Of a stretch of DNA of 45,088 nucleotides, positions 27,282 to 35,263 are shown in pieces. The DNA lies in the NCBI GenBank assembly GCA_002690995.1, contig NZGS01000030.1:1-45088 (forward strand), in the 5' to 3' direction. This DNA is from Rhodospirillaceae bacterium (GTDB lineage Bacteria; Pseudomonadota; Alphaproteobacteria; Thalassobaculales; Thalassobaculaceae). A program made the translations under genes and the position numbers. Positions within the stretch are counted from its first letter, which is position 1. Each line of letters starts with the position of its first letter. The notes under the pieces are model-generated. The model worked only from the letters and a program-made list of their open reading frames with translations. It was not told where the DNA came from and searched no databases.

Positions 27282-28118
27282 TCAGTTCAACTTTGGCATC
27301 TCTCGTCGATCTGCAATCCTTGATGTAATTTCTTTGGCTCTCTCAGGTCTCATTTTAGCAAGAATGGACGCCGACTTTGACGCCTTCATCCGCTCGAAGA
27401 CTTCAAGCAGAATATCGATGTCTAGTTCGTCAAATATGCGCGCAGATTCCTTTGGTTTCATCTTTTCATAAATAGCCACCAACCCACCAAACTTTTCTTC
27501 TTCCTGGGCATCATATTTGGTGATGAGAGTCTCGATATCTGACTTTACTGTCTCAAGTTCATTAATTCTGGCTTCGAGTCGATTTTCTGCGGCCATAAGC
27601 AACCCCTCTCTTTGAACGATTGTCTGCTCTCTCGCGTCTAGCTCCTTCCGCCGTCGCGATAACTCTTGCAAAAGCTCAATTTCGGATCGAGTGAACAAAA
27701 CTGGATCGAGTGGTTGTTCTTTTTTAGGTGCTTTCGCTTTCTTACCTTTGGTAAAACTTTTATCTGCCGTCGAAACTTTATTAGCAGGGACAGTGTCTTC
27801 ATTATTTCCTTGCGCCTCGGCTGGAGTTGCTATGACGGAAATATCACGGTTGGTTTGATTTTCGTCAAAAAAATTCGGTACGCGAATAATTACCAAAACA
27901 AAAGATAAAACCGCCACGACTGGCAATAAGCGGAACTTAGAAAATATGTTGTAGGCTGTTAACCAATTGTGGTGTCTTAATTTCTGTAAGGTTTCATTAT
28001 GAGACAAGCTAGCGCGCTTTTTTTTACTCACGTTAGTCAACCTCTTTTCCGTTCGCTGCTCAAGCGGCAACTCACTTGTTTTTATGGTTATGAACTTGCC
28101 ATTTTTTCCATAAATCAT
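27282..28118 (-). CDS. MotE-like flagellar protein (MgtE N-domain-like C terminus)
   Basis: A 278-residue protein with one membrane helix (about 67-82, LLPVVAVLSFVLVIIRV), a Lys/Pro-rich stretch, a long coiled coil (about 140-205, with RRRKELDAREQTIVQREGLL) and a C-terminal helical domain (VAIYEKMKPKESARIFDELD, SILAKMRPERAKEITSRI) like the MgtE N-domain/FliG-type fold. This is the layout of MotE proteins; rhizobial MotE is a periplasmic chaperone of MotC. GCGAG lies before the ATG, and it begins just after the stop of the DUF6468 gene. Related proteins are regularly found beside fliM in alphaproteobacteria. Confidence 0.82.
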   Translation of the reverse strand: MIYGKNGKFITIKTSELPLEQRTEKRLTNVSKKKRASLSHNETLQKLRHHNWLTAYNIFSKFRLLPVVAVLSFVLVIIRVPNFFDENQTNRDISVIATPAEAQGNNEDTVPANKVSTADKSFTKGKKAKAPKKEQPLDPVLFTRSEIELLQELSRRRKELDAREQTIVQREGLLMAAENRLEARINELETVKSDIETLITKYDAQEEEKFGGLVAIYEKMKPKESARIFDELDIDILLEVFERMKASKSASILAKMRPERAKEITSRIADRREMPKLN

Positions 28119-28119
28119 T

Positions 28120-28584
28120 TTATTTTACTCGCCTTAGAGCGCTCAATAGCTCCCTTTCAACCTGTGATTGTCCATTTTCTTTAAAATCAATACCACTGGC
28201 TGTGCTGGCTGGGTCATCAAGCGGTTCATTATCTAGGGATTTCTCATCTGCCTCCTTTTCAACTAACAAGTCGTTTGAATTCGTTGCGATATTTTCAGCC
28301 AAACGGTCGGCTCTCTCTACAAGAAACGCAAGCTCATCTCGCATTGACCGGCTTTTTGCATTGGCCTCAGCTAGCTCCCGCGATACTTCCTCTGCTGTTG
28401 CTCGGATCCCAATAAGACTTTTATCAGCTTTCTCGCTAATATGATGAAACTCGCCCATAAGCTTTTCTAGATTTTTCTTATCTGACCTCAATGAGGACAA
28501 ACGCCTACTAAGGCTGACTGCACAAAAGATGGTTGCTACGAGAAGAATTATTAAAATTCCATCAATAAGATTTAGCCATCCCAT
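28120..28584 (-). CDS. DUF6468-type flagellar membrane protein
   Basis: A 154-residue protein with an N-terminal membrane helix (about 5-25, LIDGILIILLVATIFCAVSL) followed by a long coiled coil with many Ala/Glu/Arg (for example TAEEVSRELAEANAKSRSMR). It resembles the DUF6468 proteins that sit next to fliM and fliL in Rhodospirillales. GGGGAAG lies before the ATG. Its molecular role is unknown; the neighbours suggest the C ring or stator. Confidence 0.75.
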   Translation of the reverse strand: MGWLNLIDGILIILLVATIFCAVSLSRRLSSLRSDKKNLEKLMGEFHHISEKADKSLIGIRATAEEVSRELAEANAKSRSMRDELAFLVERADRLAENIATNSNDLLVEKEADEKSLDNEPLDDPASTASGIDFKENGQSQVERELLSALRRVK

Positions 28585-28603
28585 TTACTTCCCCACATAA
28601 TAT

Positions 28604-29659
28604 TTACATTTTTCTTAATTTTTTATCGACTTTCACCGCCATATTGCCACCTTTTTGTCCCATAGACCCAACAAAAAGAGGTATCTCACCACATCTTAGT
28701 TCAATCGGTGATGTTGGCACAGCATTAAGCATCATTTGTGAGCCAGGTTTCCAATTTACCACGTCGTTTAAGGAAATAACTAGTTGATCTAAAACCGCAT
28801 CTAGCTCTATCTCTGTCTCCCATAATTCATTCGCAAGATGAGTTTCCCAGATTGAGTCTCGTCCAAACTTTTCCCCCATAAATTGCTGGAGTAAAAGTTC
28901 TCGGACTGGTTCCAGAGTAGCATAAGGAAGCAATAACTCTATCCTACCCCCCCTGTCCTCCATATCAATTCTGAGCCTCGCCAAAACGGCCGCGTTAGCA
29001 GGTCGAGCTATGGTAGCAAATCTCGGATTAGTTTCAAGTCGGTCAAAACGGAAAGTAACTGGACTTACTGGATCAAAAGCGGCCGACATATCACTGAGAA
29101 CTACTGTGACCATACGCTCAACTAAGTTTCTTTCGATAGTTGTATATGGGCGCCCTTCTATACGCATTGCAGCCGTACCTCTTCTTCCACCTAACAGAAC
29201 ATCTACAATGGAATAAATGAGACCGGAGTCTACCACCATCAACCCAAAGTTATCCCATTCTTCTGCCTTAAAAACACTTAACATAGCAGGCATGGGGATC
29301 GTCTCCACGTAGTCACCAAATCTAATAGAGGTAATACTATCAAGTGAAACTTCTACGTTATCAGACGTTAAATTTCTTAAGCTTGTCGACATCATCCGGA
29401 GCAGCCGATCGAAGACAATTTCAAGCATTGGCAACCTCTCGTAGGACACCATTGCCGACTCTACAATAGCCTGAATTCCAGTTACTAGATCCTCATCTTC
29501 GTTTTCTTCTAACCCTAGCAGACTATCTATTTCATCTTGATTTAAAACTGGTTCACCTGCGCCCGAGGAGGTTTCAATGGGAGGCGAATTAGTTTCAACA
29601 GAAGTGCTATCTGATACGCTTTCCCACTCCGCCGCTAAAAGATCTTCATCTGTTGCCAT
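28604..29659 (-). CDS. fliM: Flagellar motor switch protein FliM
   Basis: A 351-residue FliM. The N-terminal part has LNQDEIDSLLG, the acidic short helix that in the family binds CheY-P (here at about residues 40-50 rather than at the very start). The middle CheC-like domain has GGRRGTAAMRIEGRPYTTIERN, and the C-terminal SpoA domain has VNWKPGSQMMLNAVPTSPIELRCGEIPLF. FliM is part of the C ring that sets rotation direction. The ATG at 29659 has AGGA at eight bases and overlaps the end of fliL; a start seven codons upstream is less likely. The second gene of the fliL operon. Confidence 0.96.
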   Translation of the reverse strand: MATDEDLLAAEWESVSDSTSVETNSPPIETSSGAGEPVLNQDEIDSLLGLEENEDEDLVTGIQAIVESAMVSYERLPMLEIVFDRLLRMMSTSLRNLTSDNVEVSLDSITSIRFGDYVETIPMPAMLSVFKAEEWDNFGLMVVDSGLIYSIVDVLLGGRRGTAAMRIEGRPYTTIERNLVERMVTVVLSDMSAAFDPVSPVTFRFDRLETNPRFATIARPANAAVLARLRIDMEDRGGRIELLLPYATLEPVRELLLQQFMGEKFGRDSIWETHLANELWETEIELDAVLDQLVISLNDVVNWKPGSQMMLNAVPTSPIELRCGEIPLFVGSMGQKGGNMAVKVDKKLRKM

Positions 29660-29669
29660 TTTTTTCGTC

Positions 29670-30200
29670 CTATTGCACAAGCATTTCTTTAAATAAAACG
29701 TCTTTTACCTTTGCAGGCCGAACTGCGATATTTACACGGCGAAGAAGCTCCTCATGTAGCCTATACATGCCAGCCGAGCCTTGTAGGTCCTGAACGCGCA
29801 ATTCTCTGAGATAAACTTGAAAATTATCAACGACACGCGGCAAGAGTTGATTGACTGTATCGATATCAGCCGGGTCGGCAATTTCTAGTGAAATTTTAAT
29901 TTTCAAAAAAACCGATTTTCTGCCACTTGTATTTAAGTTGACGATTAAATCCGGTATCTCAAAAAAAGTCGTCTGTACGGTCGGGGCGACGACTTCTTCA
30001 GCTTGCGCCTGTTCGTCGTCGACATTTGCAGGTGGCTCCGAACTGAATAGTCCCAGCATAACGGCTACGCCGACGCCGACGCCTATAAGTAAGAGTAAAG
30101 GAAGAACAATAAATAATATTAATTTCTTACGTTTAGATCCTCCATCCTCTGGAGCATCGGCGCCATCTTCCCCTATAATGTCTTCTGCTTCTTCTGCCAT
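29670..30200 (-). CDS. fliL: Flagellar basal body-associated protein FliL
   Basis: A 176-residue protein: acidic N terminus, one membrane helix (about 27-49, LILFIVLPLLLLIGVGVGVAVML) and a periplasmic domain with the FliL pattern (FFEIPDLIVNLN, FLKIKISLEI, LLPRVVDNFQVYLREL and the end VKDVLFKEMLVQ). FliL rings surround the stator and aid torque. GGA lies eight bases before the ATG. First gene of the leftward motor operon, with a sigma-54 promoter about 90 bases upstream; it overlaps fliM. Confidence 0.95.
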   Translation of the reverse strand: MAEEAEDIIGEDGADAPEDGGSKRKKLILFIVLPLLLLIGVGVGVAVMLGLFSSEPPANVDDEQAQAEEVVAPTVQTTFFEIPDLIVNLNTSGRKSVFLKIKISLEIADPADIDTVNQLLPRVVDNFQVYLRELRVQDLQGSAGMYRLHEELLRRVNIAVRPAKVKDVLFKEMLVQ

Positions 30201-30290
30201 TTACTCGTTCCACACAAAGATTTTTGACTAAGACATATATTCCCTGTGTTTAATGTTATAACACACACTCTTATATCCATTCTCTATCTG

Positions 30291-30308
30291 ATGCAAACCG
30301 CATGCCTT
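30291..30308 (-). promoter_or_regulatory. Sigma-54 promoter of the fliL operon
   Basis: Read leftward the site is AAGGCATGCGGTTTGCAT: GG and GC ten bases apart and a perfect TTTGCA -12 element. It lies about 90 bases upstream of the fliL ATG, giving a leader of roughly 80 bases. Confidence 0.7.
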
Positions 30309-30519
30309 ATTTTTAGAGTTTACATGAAAATTGGTTTAATCGGAAGTCTTACACGACATGCGGTGTACAATCGATAACATGACGCTAGATATAGCATTTC
30401 AAAATTAGCTAGTTCAAAACTAATTGAATCATTCATTAGGAACTAAATTCCCAATATTTTTGAATTCGAATAAAAGCTTTTCCTTAGAAGAGCAGAGAAA
30501 TTTACCCGTTTAATGCCTC

Positions 30520-30537
30520 TTGGCACAGAATATGCAT
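30520..30537 (+). promoter_or_regulatory. Sigma-54 promoter of the flgF operon
   Basis: TTGGCACAGAATATGCAT has a perfect TGGCAC -24 element, the GG-N10-GC spacing, and ATGCA at -12. It ends 48 bases before the flgF ATG. Confidence 0.8.
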
Positions 30538-30584
30538 GTATCATTTGCTAAATAGGAACTGTTGTAAGAGGGTAAAATTTTAGG

Positions 30585-31313
30585 ATGGAAAATTCAATAT
30601 ATGTTGGCTTATCTAGACAAAGTGCTTTACGAAGAGAATTAGCACTCGTCGCGAACAATATAGCTAACATAAACACCACGTCCTTTAAGAGAGAACTTGG
30701 GATATATTCGGCTGCTCCCACTAATACCGCAGGATCAGGAAGGTTAGACTTTGTGATCGACCACGGTTCTTCCGTAAGTTTCGAACCAGGATCTATAAAG
30801 AACACTGGCAATGATTTTGATATAGCAATCAACGGCCCTGGTTTCATAACAATAGATGATGGTGATGGGATAAAATATAGCAGAAACGGATCGCTATCAC
30901 TAACTGCGGACAACCAATTAATAACAAGGGATGGCGACGGCGTTGTCGACGATGGTGGGGCTCCAATAGTGATCCCGATGGATGGCCGGAAGCTTCAGAT
31001 TGGCGTAGATGGAACAATCTCTCTAGACAATGAGATAATCGCCAAAATTAAAATCGTAGAGTTTGAAAGCCCTCACCTACTTCAAAAAAGAGGCGACAGT
31101 AAGTTTATTACTACAGAAGAACCGAAGGACCCAACTAACTCCAGTGTACTTCAGGGCAAGCTAGAAACGTCTAATGTAACGGCGGTTAGAGAATTAGTCA
31201 GAATGGTGGACATTCAAAGGTCCTATGAGTCCATAACAAAATTTTTGGATAGAGAAGCCGACCGACAAAAAACTCTGATCCAACGACTGGCTCGTTTAAA
31301 CAACAACGCATAG
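30585..31313 (+). CDS. flgF: Flagellar rod protein FlgF
   Basis: A 242-residue rod protein beginning MENSIYVGLSRQSALRRELA followed by VANNIANINTTSFKRE, the FlgF hallmark, with DFDIAINGPGFITI in the middle and the C-terminal LVRMVDIQRSYESITKFLDR helix. FlgF joins the proximal to the distal rod. The ribosome site is unusual: AGG directly abuts the ATG and GAGGG lies 12 bases away. First gene of flgF-flgG-flgA-flgH, 19 bases before flgG. Confidence 0.96.
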   Translation: MENSIYVGLSRQSALRRELALVANNIANINTTSFKRELGIYSAAPTNTAGSGRLDFVIDHGSSVSFEPGSIKNTGNDFDIAINGPGFITIDDGDGIKYSRNGSLSLTADNQLITRDGDGVVDDGGAPIVIPMDGRKLQIGVDGTISLDNEIIAKIKIVEFESPHLLQKRGDSKFITTEEPKDPTNSSVLQGKLETSNVTAVRELVRMVDIQRSYESITKFLDREADRQKTLIQRLARLNNNA

Positions 31314-31332
31314 GTAAAAGGAATAGTTGATC

Positions 31333-32118
31333 ATGCAAGCACTAAATATAGCAGCGACAGGAATGTTGGCTCAGCAAACTAATGTTGAGGTTATCTCTAA
31401 CAATATATCCAACATGGGGACGACGGGATTTAAAAGGCATAGAGCTGAATTCCAAGACCTACTTTACCAAGACCTGCGACGGGTTGGCAGCAACTCATCA
31501 GACGCGGGAACAATTGTGCCTTCGGGTTTACAATTAGGCGTTGGCACTAGAGTTGCTTCTACTTATAGAATTGGCGAACAGGGAGCACTGTCATTAACGG
31601 ACAACCCTTTCGATCTAGCCATAAATGGTCAAGGTTTTTTTCAAATCCAACTTCCTGATGGTGACACCGGCTATACACGAGACGGATCATTCCAGCTAAA
31701 TGCAGATGGACAGCTAGTCAATGCAGACGGTTTCCCATTAATTCCAAATATAACAATTGATCAAGCAGCAGTTGGGATAACGATTAACCAGAACGGACAA
31801 GTTTTACTGAAGTTTGACGGTCAACAAGCAGAGACAATTGCTGGTACCGTTCAGCTAGCAACGTTCCAAAATAAAGCTGGTTTGGAACATATTGGCCGGA
31901 ATTTACTAAAAACAACAGAAGCTTCTGGCGCAGCAACAACAGCCAATCCAGGGGCAGCTGGCTTTGGCACGCTAGAACAAGGTTTTGTTGAGGCGTCAAA
32001 CGTAGATCCAGTTCAAGAGATAACTGATCTAATCCAAGCCCAAAGAGGGTACGAATTGAACTCAAAGGTAATAGAGACAGCCGATCAAATGATGTCGGCA
32101 GTTAACAACGTGAGATAA
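31333..32118 (+). CDS. flgG: Flagellar distal rod protein FlgG
   Basis: A 261-residue distal rod protein, the usual FlgG length. It begins MQALNIAATGMLAQQTNVEV with SNNISNMGTTGFKR, carries NPFDLAINGQGFFQIQLPDG, and ends with QRGYELNSKVIETADQMMSA, the standard FlgG end. The ATG at 31333 has AAGGA ten bases before it; a TTG two codons earlier is less likely. Confidence 0.97.
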   Translation: MQALNIAATGMLAQQTNVEVISNNISNMGTTGFKRHRAEFQDLLYQDLRRVGSNSSDAGTIVPSGLQLGVGTRVASTYRIGEQGALSLTDNPFDLAINGQGFFQIQLPDGDTGYTRDGSFQLNADGQLVNADGFPLIPNITIDQAAVGITINQNGQVLLKFDGQQAETIAGTVQLATFQNKAGLEHIGRNLLKTTEASGAATTANPGAAGFGTLEQGFVEASNVDPVQEITDLIQAQRGYELNSKVIETADQMMSAVNNVR

Positions 32119-32152
32119 TTGATTCAAAAATCGTAACTTGCAGGGAATTATC

Positions 32153-33130
32153 ATGCAGAATAAAACTACAATCACATTATTACTAACCATTATGATGTCC
32201 TGCTTAGTTACATCCTTTGGCAATTCTCAAAGTAAAAAAAGCAGCCCTCTCCTGCATCTAAAACCAGCAAAAGAAATCTTAATTGAGTCAGATAAAATAT
32301 GGCTTAGCGACCTGTTTTACAGCGACCGTGAATTCAAGGACAAAATAATCGGAGACGCACCGGAACTTGGAAAAAAGTTAAAGCTTTTTAGAAAAGACTT
32401 ACGCCGAATTGTCAAAGCTTCACCGTTAAATTGGTCCGGCTCACTCAGAAAAAGTGTAGTGGTAAGCCGGTCTGCTAAACAGGTCCCAATGAATATCATT
32501 CGCAACACTGTGGTAAAAGCTCTCGAGCAGAACCATGTCAATGACGAAATTGAAGTGGAATTCAATGATCGAAATCTCAAAATCCTTGTGCCAAAAAACG
32601 CTGAGGAAGCGATCAGAGTATTGCAATCGCACTTAGATCAGCGAACAGGCCGTTTCGAAGTAGTTGTAAATATAAACTCAACCGCGAATGAAGATCAAAA
32701 TATTATCCTCAAAGGAAAAGCCTTTGCAATAATTCCGATGCCAGTTCCCAACAAACATATTGGCGCCGGACAACTTATAAACAAAAAAGACATAACGTGG
32801 AGAAAAGTCAGAATAAAACAGCAATCTTTTGGGGTCGTTGGATCTATGGAACAGTTATTGGATCACGTAGCAAAAAGACCACTCACAGCAGGTCGATTGA
32901 TCCGTATGTCCGACGTACGTCCTCAGCAGCTCATAAAAAAGGGTGAGTTTGTCACGCTCCATTTTAAAAATAAGACAATGTCTCTCTCGACGAGAGGGGT
33001 TTCTGTGGAACCCGGTTCAAGGAACCAGGTCATAAGGGTAAAAAACCCCAGGAGTAAGCGCATCATAGAAGCTCGTGTGCTGGGACCCAATACCGCCGTC
33101 GTTTTACCAACCACGACAATCCTAAGATAA
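32153..33130 (+). CDS. flgA: Flagellar P-ring assembly chaperone FlgA
   Basis: A 325-residue protein with a signal peptide (TITLLLTIMMSCLVTSFGNS), a central region and a C-terminal SAF-type domain (VPNKHIGAGQLINKKDITWRK, KRPLTAGRLIRMSDVRP, VTLHFKNKTMSLSTRGVSVE). FlgA is a periplasmic chaperone for the P-ring protein FlgI. Alphaproteobacterial FlgA is often this long. The ATG at 32153 has AGGGA seven bases before it, better than a TTG five codons upstream. It lies between flgG and flgH. Confidence 0.93.
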   Translation: MQNKTTITLLLTIMMSCLVTSFGNSQSKKSSPLLHLKPAKEILIESDKIWLSDLFYSDREFKDKIIGDAPELGKKLKLFRKDLRRIVKASPLNWSGSLRKSVVVSRSAKQVPMNIIRNTVVKALEQNHVNDEIEVEFNDRNLKILVPKNAEEAIRVLQSHLDQRTGRFEVVVNINSTANEDQNIILKGKAFAIIPMPVPNKHIGAGQLINKKDITWRKVRIKQQSFGVVGSMEQLLDHVAKRPLTAGRLIRMSDVRPQQLIKKGEFVTLHFKNKTMSLSTRGVSVEPGSRNQVIRVKNPRSKRIIEARVLGPNTAVVLPTTTILR

Positions 33131-33174
33131 GAATTGTCCTCATAAACGAATATCATCAGAAGGGGCCAACTAAT

Positions 33175-33921
33175 ATGTTGATCATGAATTTCAAGAATTT
33201 TGGAAAGTTCCTATTACTTCCAACAATGGTATTAATACTCTCATCTTGCAACACGCTAGATAGGCTTTCACGACTAGGGCAGTCTCCCGAACTCACCAAT
33301 ATTACAAATCCGCATAAAGCGGCGGGATATAAACCAATTTCTATGCCTATGCCTAACCCTTCCAGAGCAACCAGGCAATACAACTCACTATGGCAGGAAG
33401 GTTCACGAGCATTTTTCAAAGATCAGAGGGCAAGTGAGGTAGGGGATATAATCACCGTTGTCGTTGCAATAGAAGACGAAGCTCAACTCGACAATCGGAC
33501 ACGGCATGATCGAAGCGCCAGCGATGACTTTGATATTGGGGGCTTGTTTGGGTTCAGTCCCCCAAAACCAGCAATTCCTGCTGATAATTTTTTGAATTTT
33601 AGTTCTAATATGGCTAATGACGGAAGGGGCCGAATTAATAGAGAAGAAACAGTGAATTTGCGCATTGCGGCCGTCGTAACACAAAGACTACCCAACGGAA
33701 ACTTAGTTCTATTCGGCAGGCAGGAAATCCGGGTAAATTTTGAAGTTAGGGAAGTTGTAGTTGGCGGGATTGTTAGACCGCAAGATATAGCGTCAGCAAA
33801 CACGGTAAGCTACGACCAGATGGCTGAAGCCCGTATCGCCTATGGAGGCCGTGGTCAGCTAAACGACCTGCAACAGATGCGTTTCGGAGCGCAGGTTCTT
33901 GAAATACTTATGCCATTTTAA
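33175..33921 (+). CDS. flgH: Flagellar L-ring lipoprotein FlgH
   Basis: A 248-residue lipoprotein with a lipobox LSSC near residues 22-25 and the FlgH pattern: LWQEGSRAFFKDQRASEVGDIITV, the glycine-rich middle, then NLRIAAVVTQRLPNGNLVLFGRQE and NTVSYDQMAEARIAYGGRG. It forms the L ring in the outer membrane. AAGGGG lies nine bases before the ATG. Last gene of its operon; it converges with dksA. Confidence 0.96.
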   Translation: MLIMNFKNFGKFLLLPTMVLILSSCNTLDRLSRLGQSPELTNITNPHKAAGYKPISMPMPNPSRATRQYNSLWQEGSRAFFKDQRASEVGDIITVVVAIEDEAQLDNRTRHDRSASDDFDIGGLFGFSPPKPAIPADNFLNFSSNMANDGRGRINREETVNLRIAAVVTQRLPNGNLVLFGRQEIRVNFEVREVVVGGIVRPQDIASANTVSYDQMAEARIAYGGRGQLNDLQQMRFGAQVLEILMPF

Positions 33922-33948
33922 TCATAAAAGCATTATGCGTTAGGTGTG

Positions 33949-33977
33949 CGACTAACCCACGAAATTAGGGTTAGTCG
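33949..33977. terminator. Hairpin at the flgH / dksA convergence
   Basis: CGACTAACCC (33949-33958) and GGGTTAGTCG (33968-33977) are perfect complements, a ten-base stem with a nine-base loop. The right arm runs through the last codons and stop of dksA (stop at 33971-33973). No U-run follows in either direction, so it may be a two-way roadblock or an mRNA 3'-end stabiliser rather than a classic intrinsic terminator. Confidence 0.65.
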
Positions 33978-34387
33978 TCTCTATGAGTTCTTTCTAACCT
34001 TTCATGCCGTTCCTGCGCCTCTAATGAAAGGTCGGCTATAGGTCTGGCCATTAATCTTTTTAAACTTATTGGTTCGTCTGTTTCCTGACAATACCCGTAG
34101 CTACCATCCTCTATTCGATTAAGAGCAGAATCAATTTTTGAAATCAATTTTCGCTCACGGTCTCGGGTTCGAAGCACGAGTTGGTGATCCGTTTCTAACG
34201 AAGCCCTATCTGCCATATCAGGCTGCTGCAAGTTACCCTCATTCAAATCACTAAGGGTTTCGCCAGCCTCATGCACGAGCTCTGCCCGCCAATTCAGCAG
34301 CATTTGACGAAAATATTCAAGCTGTTGAGGGTTCATAAACTCCTCATCTTCCGACGGTTTATAGTCCGGCGAAAGCGTTATTCCCAT
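33971..34387 (-). CDS. dksA: RNA polymerase-binding regulator DksA (alphaproteobacterial, single-Cys)
   Basis: A 138-residue DksA: coiled coil with the tip motif DMADRA (57-62, the DxxDxA that acts in the polymerase secondary channel) and a C-terminal globule YGYCQETDEPISLKRLMARP. Of the four zinc Cys of E. coli DksA only Cys100 is left (Q, T and D follow; S and A at the second pair), as is usual for alphaproteobacteria. It works with ppGpp on rRNA and amino acid promoters. A GGAGGT lies close to the ATG. Its place between flgH and fliX recurs in alphaproteobacterial flagellar loci. Confidence 0.95.
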   Translation of the reverse strand: MGITLSPDYKPSEDEEFMNPQQLEYFRQMLLNWRAELVHEAGETLSDLNEGNLQQPDMADRASLETDHQLVLRTRDRERKLISKIDSALNRIEDGSYGYCQETDEPISLKRLMARPIADLSLEAQERHERLERTHRDD

Positions 34388-34456
34388 TTCATACCTCCAA
34401 AGTTCTTAACCGCTGCATCTACAAAACGCGGGAGTATAAGAATCTAGGGGGAAAAC

Positions 34457-34480
34457 AGCAACAGAAAGTTGTTTTTTTTT
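34457..34480 (+). terminator. Intrinsic-terminator-like hairpin on the + strand
   Basis: AGCAAC (34457-34462), loop AGAAA and GTTGTT (34468-34473) form a six-base stem with one G-U pair, followed by T to 34480 (nine Ts in all). It would terminate rightward transcripts, yet the nearest + gene upstream is flgH, 540 bases back, so an antisense or small transcript cannot be excluded. Confidence 0.4.
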
Positions 34481-34572
34481 AGCTTATTCATAATTGATCT
34501 TTATCAATTTTGTCTTAATCCTTTGACAGACCAGTCTAATCGAAACGACCTTTTGGTTCTAGAAGCAATATG

Positions 34573-34983
34573 CTAACCGTCTTCAAATTTAGCTAATTCT
34601 ATCTTTGCCCTCAATTCAATTTCGTCCAATATATCGCTCATCACTGGATCCAGCGCGGACGCCCGAGTTTCTTTTATTGTTCCAGCTAGCTCTTCCAATC
34701 TTGCTTTGGAAATCGCACCGACTAGAAGACCTTGTCTAATATCTTCTAACCGGTCTAGGATTTGGGCGGCTCTAGAACTAGCTTGTTTTCTATCAGAATC
34801 CGCTGTTGCTGACTCAACAGGCAGTAATGCATCCACTGTCGATACTTTAAGATTGGCGGTCGATTGCTCTGTCCTTAATTCAGCATCTAACACGCTTGTG
34901 AAGGCTAAGTCCGTGCTTTTAACTGTACCCTTTGATCGTTTGGTATTTGACACGTTAGTGCGTCGAGCGGGATCAACTTTCAT
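34573..34983 (-). CDS. fliX: Flagellar assembly regulator FliX
   Basis: A 136-residue protein with a polar N-terminal half and the FliX C-terminal helical domain: AAQILDRLEDIRQGLLVGAI, SKARLEELAGTIKETRASA and LDPVMSDILDEIELRAKIELAK. In Caulobacter FliX links early flagellar assembly to the sigma-54 activator FlbD. This fits the sigma-54 promoters found here. It lies divergent from flgI, whose promoter is sigma-54-like, and 185 bases before dksA. A TTAA-N7-TTAA box is in its upstream region. Confidence 0.88.
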   Translation of the reverse strand: MKVDPARRTNVSNTKRSKGTVKSTDLAFTSVLDAELRTEQSTANLKVSTVDALLPVESATADSDRKQASSRAAQILDRLEDIRQGLLVGAISKARLEELAGTIKETRASALDPVMSDILDEIELRAKIELAKFEDG

Positions 34984-35072
34984 TTCTTAGTTTCTATCCG
35001 ATATCTACACCGATGAATAAGTATAACATAAAGCGGGTGACATCATACTGGTTTCCGTTACTCTTATTTTTT

Positions 35073-35087
35073 TTAAAAAAGTTTTAA
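35073..35087 (-). promoter_or_regulatory. CtrA-like box upstream of fliX
   Basis: TTAA (35073-35076) and TTAA (35084-35087) are separated by seven bases, matching the CtrA recognition motif TTAA-N7-TTAA, about 90-105 bases from the fliX ATG. In Caulobacter class II flagellar genes, including fliX, are under CtrA. The DNA here is AT-rich, so a chance match is quite possible. Confidence 0.4.
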
Positions 35088-35088
35088 A

Positions 35089-35101
35089 TGGGAAAATCCC
35101 A
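35089..35101. repeat. Short palindrome between fliX and flgI
   Basis: TGGGAAAATCCCA is a perfect inverted repeat (TGGGA-AAA-TCCCA) right beside the CtrA-like box in the divergent fliX/flgI region. It could be a regulator site; no known motif matches. Confidence 0.3.
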
Positions 35102-35191
35102 GGATAACTGAATACTTTTGACAACTAATGAACTCGAAAGCGAGAAGAAATTGAAAACTTATAATAGGCAAAACATCTCTTCATAATAAAA

Positions 35192-35209
35192 TTGGCACAA
35201 ATTTCGCAT
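35192..35209 (+). promoter_or_regulatory. Sigma-54 promoter of the flgI operon
   Basis: TTGGCACAAATTTCGCAT has a perfect TGGCAC -24 element and the GG-N10-GC spacing, with CGCA in place of TGCA at -12. It lies 55 bases upstream of the flgI ATG. Confidence 0.8.
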
Positions 35210-35263
35210 ATAAAGAGTTAGTGAAAAATAGATAGAGACTTATCAAACGTAGGTGCCCCCATT

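Larger units (their letters stand above)
30201..30584. other. Divergent fliL / flgF intergenic region
   Basis: This 384-base stretch has no gene I can support. It holds two sigma-54 signatures, one facing each way (30291-30308 towards fliL, 30520-30537 towards flgF), so enhancer sites for an activator such as FlbD would be expected between them. I could not identify a clear enhancer repeat. It is AT-rich. Confidence 0.6.
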
